This document shows positions 44,877-54,687 of a DNA stretch of 64,000 nucleotides, in pieces. The notes beneath the pieces were generated by a model. That model saw nothing but the letters and a program-made list of their open reading frames with translations, had not been told where the DNA came from and made no database searches. Position 1 is the first letter of the stretch. Each line of letters starts with the position of its first letter. Made by a program: the position numbers and the translations under genes. Source of the DNA: Ureaplasma sp. ES3154-GEN (lineage in GTDB: Bacteria; Bacillota_I; Bacilli_A; Mycoplasmatales; Mycoplasmoidaceae); the NCBI RefSeq assembly GCF_025780075.1, contig NZ_JAOXHM010000006.1, forward strand, positions 41,362 through 105,361, in the 5' to 3' direction.

Positions 44877-45712
44877 GGAGGTATTATTTATAATGATGGT
44901 GAATTAAAACTCCATGAGAAGTTACACTTGATAAAGAAACCGTTTGGTTAAGAGCTGAAGAAATGGCAAAACTTTTTGGCAAAGATTGTTCTGTAATACA
45001 AAGACATATTAAAAACACATTTAAAGAGAATGAATTGAAACAAAATTCAACTTGTGCAAAATTTGCACAGGTTCAAAATGAAGGCGATAAATCTGTAGAA
45101 AGAATATATGCTTTAAGGCTATGCAGTTAATAAAAAAGATTAAACGTGTTAAACAAAGTAATAGAAATTCAATTAAACATAATCACTGATGTTCTTAATT
45201 TGAATTCTAAGAAAGTTCTTATGTTATATAAAAATAGGCAAGCTCTTGTGTTATTAGATGATTATGACCATCAAATTGTTAAAAAACCGTTTTTGTCCAA
45301 CGAGGAAGCCTATAAATTAAACTATAAAGAATGTTGTTATCTAATTGATAGTATCACGTTTAGCGAAAGATCAACTATATTTTGTAAGGAGAAAAGTAAA
45401 GGTGCATTAGAAGACATTATTGATTCCGTTTATCAAACTACTTTTGAAGAAGATGTATATCCATCTGTTCAATAAAAAGATGGAAACATTCTTTATTTTA
45501 TGGTCAAAGATCATCTTATGTTGATGGATACAAAAGAATTGCTGCAATTATCTTCCTACATTTCCTAAACAAAAATAATTTACTATTTAAAGGATAATGA
45601 AAAATAATTTCTGGCGGTACATTAGTAGCAACCACATTATTATTAGCCAAGTCAAAACCTGAAGAAAAAGAAATCATGATTAATGTTATTATGAATTTTT
45701 TAGGGTGGTAAG
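44868..45712 (+). pseudogene. Broken RhuM-Fic/Doc fusion gene
   Basis: The start MSNGGIIYNDGELK is followed by a one-base loss in an A-run near 44909; the next frame gives WEVTLDKETVWLRAEEMAKL and FGKD.SVIQRHIKNTF, the RhuM N-terminal (virulence RhuM family) pattern. The centre is deleted after VERIYALRLCS. The next piece (45146-45475) is the linker to a Fic/Doc domain, and the tail after a TAA reads DGNILYFMVKDH, then LYFLNKNNLLF and TLVATTLLLAKSKPEEKE, the Doc/Fic C-terminus with a damaged HPFxDGNKR motif. Several disruptions make it non-functional. Confidence 0.72.
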
Positions 45713-45730
45713 TTACATTATTTTCATACT

Positions 45731-45758
45731 AAAAAAGCCAACAGAATTGACTCTGTTG
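45731..45758 (-). terminator. Terminator of guaA
   Basis: CAACAGA / TCTGTTG stem (45739-45758), followed on the minus strand by GGC and T6. Confidence 0.72.
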
Positions 45759-45767
45759 ACTTAATTA

Positions 45768-45813
45768 TTTTCTCTTAAAAGTGGCTTACCACTTTTTTCT
45801 TATGAAAAAGTAC
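45768..45813. repeat. Right copy of the imperfect flanking repeat
   Basis: TTTTCTCTTAAAAGT followed by CTTATGAAAAAGTA, similar to 41888-41934. This copy lies in the natural 3' flank of guaA and beside its terminator hairpin. Confidence 0.55.
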
Positions 45814-45889
45814 TCTAAAAATATTTCAGCTAACCACATGAAACCTTAGAATAATCAGCAATATCAATGGTTCCAATTACTGTTTGAGG

Positions 45890-47416
45890 CTACTCCCACT
45901 CAATAGTTCCTGGGGGCTTACTTGTAATATCGTAAACTACCCTATTAATACCTTTAATCTCATTAACAATTCGCGTTGCTGTTCTTCCTAATACATCAAA
46001 AGGAATTGGCGCAAACTCAGCTGTCATCCCATCAATTGAATTAACTGCACGCAAAGCTAAGGTGTATTCATATGTTCTTTGGTCGCCCATAACACCAACG
46101 GTTTTGTTATTAATGAGAACTGTGAAATGTTGTCAAATATCTTCTTCTAATCCTGCCTTTTTTAATTCTTCGTTAAAAATTGCATCACTCTCACGAACTA
46201 ATGCAAGCTTTTCTTCAGTGACTTCTCCCATTACCCGAATAGCCAATCCGGGTCCAGGAAAAGGCTTACGTTGCACAAATGCTAGATTTAAACCTAGTGT
46301 TTTTCCCAATTCTCGCACTTCATCCTTAAATAAAGTTTTTAACGGTTCGATTAAACTAAAACCTAAGTCTTTAGGCAACCCCCCAACGTTATGGTGAGAT
46401 TTAATTGTCTGTGCATTTTTAGTTCCCGACTCAATGATGTCAGTGTATAAGGTTCCTTGTGCAAGGAATTGCACATCTTTAATTTTGCGAGCTTCTTCTT
46501 CAAAGATCCGGATAAATTCAGCCCCAATGATTTTACGTTTTTGTTCCGGATCAGTAATAGTTGCTAGTTTATTTAAGAAACGTTCGCGTGCATCGACATA
46601 AATTAGTGATGAGTTAAATTGTTCCTGAAACATTCCAAGCACATTTTCTTTTTCGTTCTTTCGCAACAAACCGTGATCAACAAAGACACAAGTTAATTGA
46701 TCACCAATTGCTTTATAAATTAATGAAGCAGTTACCATTGAGTCAACTCCACCACTAAGCGCACAGATAACTTTTTTATCTTGGACTTGGTTTTTGATTG
46801 CTTGAACTTGCTGGCCAATAAAATCTTGCATTGTTCAATTTTTTTGGGCCTTGCAAATGTTATAAACAAAATTAGCAAGCATTTCTTTTCCAAATTTTGT
46901 GTTATTAACCTCGCAGTGGAATTGAATTCCATATAGTTTTTCAGTGTGATTTTCAATCATCACATTAGCACAATCTTTTGAAGATGCAAAAGTTTCGAAG
47001 CCATTTGGTAAAAGAACTACACTGTCTTGGTGCGACATTCAAACCGTTTGGTTTTCATCTAACCCTTGTCCAATTTGCGAAGATTGATTGACTTGAATTT
47101 GTGTATACCCATACTCACCTACACCTGTTTGCGCAACTTTACCACCCAGTAAATGTGTCATTAATTGCATTCCATAACAAACACCCAAGACAGGCTTATT
47201 TAAAGTGAATATTTTTTTATCAATACTCATTGCGTTTTGTTCGTAAACTGAATTTGGCCCACCTGATAGAATAAATCCAATCACATCTTGGTCGTCAAAA
47301 TATTTACTCACATCGAGATGGTCTATTAGTTCACTATAAACACCTAGTTCTCGAATCCGACGCACTAATAATTGGTTGTATTGACTTCCAAAGTCAACTA
47401 CTAAAATCTTTTGCAT
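45890..47416 (-). CDS. guaA: GMP synthase (glutamine-hydrolysing)
   Basis: Converts XMP to GMP using glutamine and ATP. The 508-residue protein has a class I amidotransferase domain with nucleophile Cys80 (GVCYGMQ) and partner residues His167 and Glu169 in [11 protein letters not shown], then the PP-loop ALSGGVDS near 218-226 and the C-terminal dimerisation domain ending [10 protein letters not shown]. Internal TGA codons at 47039, 46835 and 46130-region positions are Trp. It starts 2 bp after the xpt stop with AAGGAG inside the xpt end, so xpt and guaA are one salvage operon: xanthine to XMP to GMP. Confidence 0.95.
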
Positions 47417-47418
47417 AT

Positions 47419-48003
47419 TTACTCCTTAACAAATTGAATTTCTTTACTTACCGGATCTAGTTTTCAAACCCGTGCTAGAGATAAAACATCAAAGTTGTGA
47501 GCATCCAGTAAAGCACGACCGGTTTGAAATGATTTTTCAATTAAAATACCAAAACAACGCATTTGCGCTTTTGCTTGCTTAACTAATTCAACCGCCCCTA
47601 AACATGCTTGACCGTTCGCTAGAAAATCATCAATAAATAAACAATTGTCGTTTGAATTCAGTAATTTTTTAGAAATTGTTACTTTATAATTAATTTTTTT
47701 AGTAAACGAATCTACGTATGCACTATATACTTCTTGATCAGTTGTTACTGCTACTGTTTTTTTAATAATCACTAATGGAACTTTTAGTTTTAATGCTACA
47801 AGAATTGCACTAGCAATCCCTGATGATTCAATAGTAATGACCTTAGTAATTTGTTTGTTTTTAAAATACTCATAAAAAGCATCTGCTAATTGATCCATCA
47901 GGATTGGGTCAACAGCGTGATTAATAAAACTATCAACTTTTAGGATTTGTTCACTTAAAACAATGCCATCAGTCTTAATACGTTCTTCTAATAATTTCAT
48001 CAT
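47419..48003 (-). CDS. xpt: Xanthine phosphoribosyltransferase
   Basis: Makes XMP from xanthine and PRPP. The 194-residue length and sequence match Bacillus Xpt closely: LSDQ-like start LSEQILKVDSFINHAVDP, TIESSGIASA, the PRPP loop LFIDDFLANGQA, and IEKSFQTGR near the C-terminus. Two adjacent ATGs (48003 and 48000) are possible starts after AAAAGGAAAAA. The end runs into the guaA ribosome-binding site, coupling the two steps of guanine-nucleotide salvage. The upstream gap of about 90 bp is too short for, and shows no sign of, a purine riboswitch. Confidence 0.93.
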
Positions 48004-48054
48004 CTTTTTCCTTTTTTCCTTTTTTCATTTTCTTATTGATTTTATTATAAAACA

Positions 48055-48083
48055 AAAAAGACTACCCTAAATTGTCAGCCTTT
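48055..48083 (-). terminator. Probable terminator of the FAD oxidoreductase gene
   Basis: On the minus strand AAAGGCTG pairs with TAGTCTTT (8 bp, two G-U pairs) followed by a T run. A -10-like TATAAT (48044-48049) just beyond may serve xpt. Confidence 0.45.
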
Positions 48084-48094
48084 ATTTATTTTTT

Positions 48095-49444
48095 CTATTT
48101 ATCCATTCTCTCTGCTAAATAACGAGCGACATAAACACCACTGGCAGAAGCATGTGATAACGAGTGAGTGACACCGGATGCATCCCCAATACTAAATAAC
48201 CCTGGTAAAGTTGTTTCTAAATTATGGTCAACATCCACTTCCATATTATAAAATTTAACCTCCACCCCGTATAATAATGTATCATCATTTGCTGTCCCTG
48301 GGGCAATTTTATCAAGAGCATATAACATATCTACAATGTCATCTAATAAGCGTTTTGGTAAAACAAGCGAAAGATCACCTGGTGTCGCCTTTAATGTCGG
48401 TGTTAAAAAACTACTATCAATACGTGATTGTGTTGAGCGGCGTCCACTAATTAAATCACCTAAACGTTGAACAATAACTCCTCCACCTAGCATATTGCTT
48501 AAACGAGCGATATATTCCCCGTATTCATTACTATTTTTGAAGGGTTCGGTGAATTCTTGTGAAACTAATAAAGCAAAATTTGTGTTATTCGATAACATAT
48601 CCTCCCCTTCATAACTATGTCCATTCGCTGTTAATAAACCTTCCGTGTCTTCTTGCACAACATATCCACGTGGATTCATACAAAAAGTTCGCACTTTATC
48701 CCCGTATGTTTTAGTTTGGTGAACAATTTTTGATTCATATAACACATCTGTTAAATGTTTAAAAATTTCGTAGGCCAATTCAACACGTACACCAATATCA
48801 ACTTTATTGCTTTTGGTTTTAATATTTAGTTTTTTTGAGACTTCTTCCATTCATTTTGAACCACTACGTCCTGTACTAATAATACATTTACGCCCTGTAA
48901 ATATTTGGTGATCCTCATTTGTAATAGCAAATAAACCATCATTATTCTTAACAACATCAACTATTGCTTTATTGAAATAAAAATCTACTTTATCTTTAAG
49001 TTTATCATATAAATTACCCAAAACTACTTGGTTAATATCCGTTCCCAAATGACGAACTTTTGCTCCCAATAAATATAAATCATTTTTTAAACATATGGTT
49101 TTTAAGTGGCTATCTACGTTCGCATACATTCGCGCATTTTCACCCCCATTAGCACAATTGATTTTGTCAACGTATTCCATTAAAGAAGTGGCCTCGTCTT
49201 TTCCAATATGTGCATATAAAGTTCCACCAAACTCATTAGTAATATTAAATTTTCCATCACTAAAAGCTCCAGCGCCTCCAAAACCATTCATAATTGAATA
49301 GTTTCCATTAATTCGAGTTTGCAAGTCTGGTCCCTTCTCAAAAACCGCAATTTTTAAATCAGGCCTTAATTGACTTAATTCATAGGCAGAATAAATACCA
49401 CCAGGACCAGATCCAATTATTAAAACATCATACATATATCTCAT
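48095..49444 (-). CDS. NAD(FAD)-utilising dehydrogenase family protein
   Basis: A 449-residue flavoprotein. The N-terminus has the Rossmann FAD-binding motif VLIIGSGPGGIYSA, and the C-terminus LPGLFSIGDASGVTHSLSHA, the FAD-contacting G-D motif; GAGAFSDGKFN is typical of this family, which is found in Clostridia and mollicutes and is annotated as uncharacterised FAD-dependent protein. The substrate is unknown. One TGA (48851-48853) is Trp. The ATG at 49444 follows AAAAGGTG. A -10 TATAAT (49489-49494) suggests its own promoter. Confidence 0.87.
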
Positions 49445-49488
49445 TTACACCTTTTCTTATTTTGTTTGCATTTACGCAATTACTTTTA

Positions 49489-49572
49489 ATTATATTAAGG
49501 ACTGTTTTATTCTGCACAAGGAATTTTAAAAAATATCTTTTTGTGCTGTATGTTGTTAAATATAGTCCTTAG
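49489..49572 (-). promoter_or_regulatory. Nested inverted repeats and promoter upstream of the FAD oxidoreductase gene
   Basis: TATAAT lies at 49489-49494 on the minus strand. Around it, outer arms AAGGACT/AGTCCTT (49497-49570) enclose inner arms GCACAA/TTGTGC. The nested symmetry could form a branched RNA or mark an operator. The role is unknown. Confidence 0.45.
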
Positions 49573-49581
49573 AAGGATAAT

Positions 49582-49610
49582 AAAAATCGAACCAGTATAG
49601 TTCGATTTTT
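49582..49610 (-). terminator. Terminator of rplU-prp-rpmA
   Basis: An 11-bp stem AAAAATCGAAC / GTTCGATTTTT with a 7-nt loop, 14 bp after the rpmA stop. Confidence 0.88.
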
Positions 49611-49624
49611 CATGTTTTTTATTT

Positions 49625-49924
49625 TTATTTATTATCAGTTACTAAAACAGATACTTTTGTTTTAGTTCCCATAAATTTAGTATATTTAACTGTGCCATCC
49701 ACTTTAGCAAAAAGTGTATGATCTTTCCCTTGTCCAACATTTAAACCAGGATAAATACGGTTTCCTCGTTGACGATAAATAATTTGTCCAGCTTTTGTGA
49801 ATTGTCCATCACCTAATTTAGCACCAAGATACTTAGGATTTGAGTCACGACCATTTTTAGATGAACCTACCCCTTTTTTTGATGCAAAAAGTTGTAAATT
49901 CACATTTCATAATAATTTTTTCAT
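49625..49924 (-). CDS. rpmA: 50S ribosomal protein L27 with cleavable N-terminal extension
   Basis: L27's N-terminus reaches the peptidyl-transferase centre. The start at ATG 49924 gives 99 residues (one TGA = Trp at codon 6) and a leader ending NVNLQLFA before [14 protein letters not shown]. This is the Firmicute-type extension that the protease Prp removes to expose the functional N-terminus. The prp gene sits immediately upstream. The start is preceded by AGGAA inside the end of prp. Confidence 0.93.
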
Positions 49925-49928
49925 CTTA

Positions 49929-50234
49929 CTATTCCTTTTTCAATTCGTATGTAAATTCATTAATTTCTATATATTGGTTATAACTTTGTGCTATTCCTTG
50001 GAGTTGAATAAACAACAAGTTAAGCAGTAAACTATTGTGTTTAGACTTCTTTATGATGATTAATTGGTAGTCACCATCATCGATTTGAACACTAATTGTT
50101 TTTTTATCAAACCAATTAAGCGCACTTAAACTAACTGCACTTACCCCTGCACACACTAAATCCTGCCCATAAGGAGCGGACATTGCGTGGCCTTGAATGA
50201 TTAAACCATTTGGGTATTTATTTATAGAAATCAT
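49929..50234 (-). CDS. prp: Ribosomal-processing cysteine protease Prp
   Basis: Cleaves the N-terminal extension of L27. The 101-residue product has the Prp signature GHA...YGQDLVCAGVS with the catalytic His16 and Cys28 spaced 12 apart, as in the characterised staphylococcal enzyme. I choose ATG 50234 because it follows the rplU stop and aligns with family starts; a TTG at 50261 inside rplU is an alternative. There is no clear SD, so translation probably depends on rplU. The gene lies between rplU and rpmA, the conserved arrangement. Confidence 0.9.
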   Translation of the reverse strand: MISINKYPNGLIIQGHAMSAPYGQDLVCAGVSAVSLSALNWFDKKTISVQIDDGDYQLIIIKKSKHNSLLLNLLFIQLQGIAQSYNQYIEINEFTYELKKE

Positions 50235-50241
50235 GATTTGA

Positions 50242-50541
50242 TTAATTATTAATTGACTCAATTCTTAGTTGAGTATATGGTTGTCGGTGGCCTTGACGTT
50301 TCATATGGTGTTTTTTAGATTGGTGTTTAATAATGTTAATTTTCTTTTGTTTTCCATGTTTTAAAACAGTTGCTGTTACATAAGCATTGTTTACATATGG
50401 GTTTCCAATTTTATTTTCTAACATTACTACTTTGTCTAGTTTTACACTAGCATTAACTTCAGCATCTAGTTTTTCAACATAAATAATATCGCCTTGTTGA
50501 ACTTTATATTGTTTTGCACCAGTTTGAATAATAGCAAACAT
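50242..50541 (-). CDS. rplU: 50S ribosomal protein L21
   Basis: The start at ATG 50541 (MFAIIQTGAKQYKVQ) follows AAAGGAG; an upstream in-frame extension belongs to the leader RNA, not to the protein. The 99 residues cover the complete L21 fold, with the C-terminal GHRQPYTQLRIE motif typical of the family. It heads the rplU-prp-rpmA operon. Confidence 0.95.
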   Translation of the reverse strand: MFAIIQTGAKQYKVQQGDIIYVEKLDAEVNASVKLDKVVMLENKIGNPYVNNAYVTATVLKHGKQKKINIIKHQSKKHHMKRQGHRQPYTQLRIESINN

Positions 50542-50659
50542 ATAAGTTCTCCTTTTTATCAACTTAGACTCACCATAGAGGTATTTTAATTTTTTAAAAA
50601 TTAAAAGTTTAAGACCTGTTCTGCGTGGTTGAAGCTGCATATGAAAGCATACACAGCAC
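50542..50659 (-). ncRNA. rplU (L21) leader RNA
   Basis: An about 118-nt leader between a strong promoter and rplU. Near its 5' end it forms a continuous 10-bp hairpin (50634-50657, GCUGUGUAUG with CAUAUGCAGC, two G-U pairs, 4-nt loop), followed by CCACGCAGAACAGGUC. Structured L21 leaders are known in Firmicutes, presumably for autoregulation. The hairpin is seen; ligand binding by L21 is inferred. Confidence 0.6.
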
Positions 50660-50664
50660 CTATT

Positions 50665-50693
50665 ATTATAAAGAAAAACAACTTAATTTGCAA
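50665..50693 (-). promoter_or_regulatory. Promoter of rplU operon
   Basis: TTGCAA (50688-50693) and TATAAT (50665-50670) on the minus strand with a 17-bp spacer: a near-consensus sigma-A promoter. The -35 lies within the loop side of the upstream gene's terminator. Confidence 0.75.
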
Positions 50694-50716
50694 CTCCAAG
50701 GTTGATTAAGTTGTTA
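50676..50716 (-). terminator. Terminator of the S41-peptidase lipoprotein gene
   Basis: AACAACTTAAT / ATTAAGTTGTT stem with an inner CAAC/GTTG pair, followed on the minus strand by TTTTTCTTT. It physically overlaps the rplU promoter. Confidence 0.75.
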
Positions 50717-50725
50717 ATTTATGTT

Positions 50726-53700
50726 CTATGCAATTGTAGAATTTGTTGCTTCTGATGGGTTAAATTTAATAACTAATTCTTCTGTTTGTACATTTCTCCC
50801 AATTTCATAGAATGCAATACGAATTCTTAACTCATTATCATTATAAGCACGAACAAAGAAACCTCAAGCATTAGGAATTTTTTCACGTGTAAATTCTGTT
50901 GTATCCTTGTGTAATTTGCTAATTAAATCAATAATTCGTGCGTTATTAATTGCTAATGGATGTCCTGCGGTTTCACCCTCGCTTAATTGATTATCAGTTG
51001 GAACAATTACGTAGTTTTCATTAATGAAATCTCCAATCGTCTTGTTAGGCATATTAATTGTAAGATTTTCATTTTTTCATTGATTAAACAACGCATCAAT
51101 TGCTGCTTTTTGTTCATCAATTGTTCTTGGTTTTTGTGATGTACCTTGAGTAGTTGTATTTGTGCTTGGTTCGGGGTGGGGATTTTGCACATCTACACCA
51201 TTAAACTTATTAACTAAATAGTTAATGTACGGTAAATCATAGTAGTCAGCAAAACTAATTTTGTGCTCATCAGTTGGTGCTACACCTTTTTCCAAATCGG
51301 TTAAATCACTAATATTATTAATATCAGATCAAGGTCTATTAGTTGTAAAATTACCTTCCACCGATGAAATTTGCAATGATGTTCCGTCCGGTAATGTTGT
51401 TGGTAAGATTGCATAAGCGCCACCACCGGTACGATTTCCAATAACAGTTGCTAAATTATTTTCTTTAGCAATCCCTGTCATAATGTTTGCGGAACTAAAT
51501 GTAACAACACTTGATAAAATAAAGAATTTAAATTTATTTTTATAACTATCTAAATCAGCAAAATCACCATCTGCATTTGTGTCTACTTTAAACTCCTGAC
51601 GTGAAATAGAACCACTTAAACGATTTACACTGTAGTTAACAATTGGATCATCGGTTAAAAAACCTAGTGCTTTCAACAAAGCAGCAGACATTCCACCACC
51701 GTTAAGCGAAAGGTCAATAACCACATTTTTAATTTGTGTATTAGCTGGATTTTCATTATTTTTCGTTGCTAATTCTAATGCTTTTTTAAATAAGGTAAAA
51801 GTGTCTTGACCAATTGATTCGTTTTGAATTGCTCTTTTTGAACCTACAACAAAGTTCGGAGGCATTACAAACATTGTTGAGCCATTTGAAGATACTAATG
51901 TACCATCTGGATTTTGAATTCCTTGTTGTGTAAAGTAATTACGTTTTTGTTCACTTAAAAAGATACTTGTTAGATAAACATTTTGGAAAGCTAAGTTCTG
52001 GTTACCCAAACGCTGGTTTGGTCCAACATTGTAGCTATTATAGAATGAAACTGATTTTATAGATGAGTGTAAATCCTGCAAATTATTTTGAATAACATCA
52101 ATATAACCATTGTTATTGTCTTCTACATTTGTTGATAGCAATAATTTCTTTTGGTATGGAGATAAAGTATCTTCCCATTTTTGACCATTAGGGAATTTTT
52201 CATACTTTAAACCATAAAAGTTATTCATCAAGAAACGTAGTGTGTTGTAGTTGTACTGACGATCTTTTTCTGTTTGGGTAGCAGAATTTAATTTATTTTG
52301 CTTAATCTCTTCGTATTTTGGACGGCCAGGAGCTACAAACATGGAAACCCCACTAATATATTCCCCATTAAAGTTCAAGTTGTAATAGTTTGGGGAATTA
52401 AAAAGGATATTAAAAATTGATAATGGTATTAAAACATCATTCCCATTTTCGATAAATTTAAGATCAGCTTCCTGCAATGAAAAAGTTCAACTTCGTTTGT
52501 TTGGATCGCTCTTTGTCTGCGTTTCTGAACCTTCTAAAAATTGTAGGTAATCTAAATCATTATTAGCGTGTGTGAATCTGTTGAAGTAAGGTGAATCAAT
52601 TGTAAAAGTATTATTTGCAGTATCAACAATTACCTTTGCATTTTGGTTGCCAAAACTAATGTTATACGTTCAAATACTACCTGTATGTTCAACTAATGTA
52701 AAACGTTCGCTTTCAAACACACCCTTCATACGATAAACCATATCCATTAAACCAACATAAAGTACTTTATCACCATTTTCTTGGTAAGTCGTAACTTTAC
52801 TTTTTTGAACATCAAATGCAGGAAAGAAATTTAAGAAAGTATATGATTCAGCAGTTAAATTTGCTGCAGTCGCATTCTCCTTTTGTTTTGCATTAATATT
52901 ATTTCTAATGGTTTCAGACAATTTTATTAATGCATCTTTATTTGTTTTAATTGCAACTGGATCAGAGTTTTGGGTAATTTCGTTTGTTAATTCACTAAAT
53001 TGAGATTGAGAAGATGTTAGTAATTCGCTGTATTTAACCTGATCTAAAAATTTCAATATAGTTTCAACATTTGTTTTAGCTTTTTCGTATTCTGCAAAAG
53101 CAACTGATGTTTGCGCAAACGCATCTACTAGTTTCTTTTTCCGAGCACTTAGATTTGCAAAACCTTCTTTAATGGCCACAATTTTTAGATCTAGATCAGC
53201 CTTAGTCGCCTCCTTATCTACTAGTTCTGTATTCGCTTTTGTAAATAGTTCATTTGTATCACTAAGTAATTTGTTATATGTTTCTGAAGTGCTGTATTTT
53301 TTAGATTCTCTTTTTAAACCATCTAAAAGAGATACGACATTAGTAATTTGTTGTGCAAAATCAGCGCGTGTCTTTAATAAAACATATGCACTACTGAATT
53401 TATCGGTGTTTGCTTGATCATCATTTACAATAACATCTAATTCTGCTAGTACTTCTTCAGCAAGTGTCGTTAACCCAGCATAATCAACTTTACTTGTTTT
53501 TTTCTTTACAAAATTTGTTTTTAATTCCTCGATTTTTGTCTTAATTGATGCTAAATTATTATCATCTGTTGTCTGAGAAGCAGAAGTTGATGGTTTATCT
53601 TGATTTATATTAGGATTCGAAGTTGATGGTTGGTCTTGCTTTGGGTCTTCGGTTTGATTTTTTTGAGCATTACAAGCGGCAGCTACAGCAAGAATCATAG

Positions 53701-53761
53701 TTGTTAAAGGTACAGTTGATAACGCTCATCATAATTTCCTTTTAAGGTTTTGTTTTTTCAT
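50726..53761 (-). CDS. Lipoprotein with S41 (C-terminal processing) peptidase domain
   Basis: A 1,011-residue lipoprotein (lipobox AVAAAC, Cys30). A Thr/Ser/Asp/Gln-rich linker is followed by a long helical region (about 60-330) with heptad-like Leu/Lys/Glu repeats, probably coiled coil. Later comes an S41 peptidase-like domain: VVIDLSLNGGGMSAALL near 683-699 and the serine-containing FILSSVVTFSSANIM near 748-762. Mycoplasma S41 lipoproteins of this size are known as surface proteases of undefined substrate. Trp are TGA. The start at ATG 53761 follows GGAAAAAAT; the gene ends at a terminator. Confidence 0.8.
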
Positions 53762-53840
53762 ATTTTTTCCTTTCGGTGGCCATTTTTTGAGTATTATAAA
53801 TTATAGCACACAGGTTTTTCGTTCATAAATAAAGGAGTAT

Positions 53841-54677
53841 TTAATCTTTTGATTTTTGGCAATGTTCACAAAAATATGTGCCACGGCCATTTAATTTAAT
53901 TTTTTTAACTGGATTGTTGCATTGATAACACAATTGTTTATCACGCCCGTGAATCTGCAAACAATTTTGGTAAGAACCAACACGGTCTTGATCAATCTGG
54001 AACGTGTGAATACTCGTTCCATCGTGATCAATCGAATCTCTTAATATGCGTTTAGCGTGTTGGTAGATATTTTGATAATCAAACAATGTTAGTTGAGTGC
54101 ATTGAACAATCGGGTGAATCTTTGCGGCAAACAAAATCTCATTTGCATAAATATTCCCAATTCCACTAATTCGTTGTTGATCTAATAGGGTTGTTTTTAT
54201 ATCTTTTTTTAAATGATGCAGCTGGTCATAAAAATACTGACCGTCTACTTCTGGATCCAATGGATCCTTATTTACTTTTTTTAATTCTTTAGATGAAACT
54301 AAATCATCACGATGATATACATGAAACGTTCCAAATTGGCGAGTGTCATAATAAATCAAACGCTTCTGATTGTCTAAATGAAAGATAATGTGTGAATGTG
54401 CACGGTTAATAAATTCGTCTTCGTTAACATAATAAAACCGCCCTTCCATTCGTAAATGAACTTGCAAAACATAATCATTACTCATCATAAACAATAGGTA
54501 TTTACCAACCCGTTTGATTTCACGAATAAAAGTATTAGTAAACATCTGCACAAAATCTATCGGTTTTAAATTTTTAATGATTTTTGGCAGATGAACATCA
54601 ATATGATTAATATTTTTAGCACAAACTTGGCTATTTAAATGATTAACAATCACTTGGACTTCTGGTAATTCTGGCAT
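53841..54677 (-). CDS. mutM: Formamidopyrimidine-DNA glycosylase
   Basis: Base-excision repair of 8-oxoguanine and formamidopyrimidines. The 278-residue protein starts MPELPEV with the catalytic Pro2 (after Met removal) and Glu3, has QRISGIGNIYANEIL of the H2TH region, and ends with a zinc finger C..C at CYQCNNP and CEHC around LNGRGTYF. It contains no internal TGA. It is the last gene of the replication/repair run, starting 10 bp after the exonuclease stop. Confidence 0.96.
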   Translation of the reverse strand: MPELPEVQVIVNHLNSQVCAKNINHIDVHLPKIIKNLKPIDFVQMFTNTFIREIKRVGKYLLFMMSNDYVLQVHLRMEGRFYYVNEDEFINRAHSHIIFHLDNQKRLIYYDTRQFGTFHVYHRDDLVSSKELKKVNKDPLDPEVDGQYFYDQLHHLKKDIKTTLLDQQRISGIGNIYANEILFAAKIHPIVQCTQLTLFDYQNIYQHAKRILRDSIDHDGTSIHTFQIDQDRVGSYQNCLQIHGRDKQLCYQCNNPVKKIKLNGRGTYFCEHCQKSKD

Positions 54678-54687
54678 ATTTCAAATC

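Noticed and set aside
48004..48094. Purine riboswitch before xpt
   Set aside because: The spacer is only about 90 bp, contains a terminator-like stem and has none of the conserved riboswitch core.
50542..50640. N-terminal extension of L21
   Set aside because: It lies within the leader RNA; the SD and family alignment favour the start at 50541.
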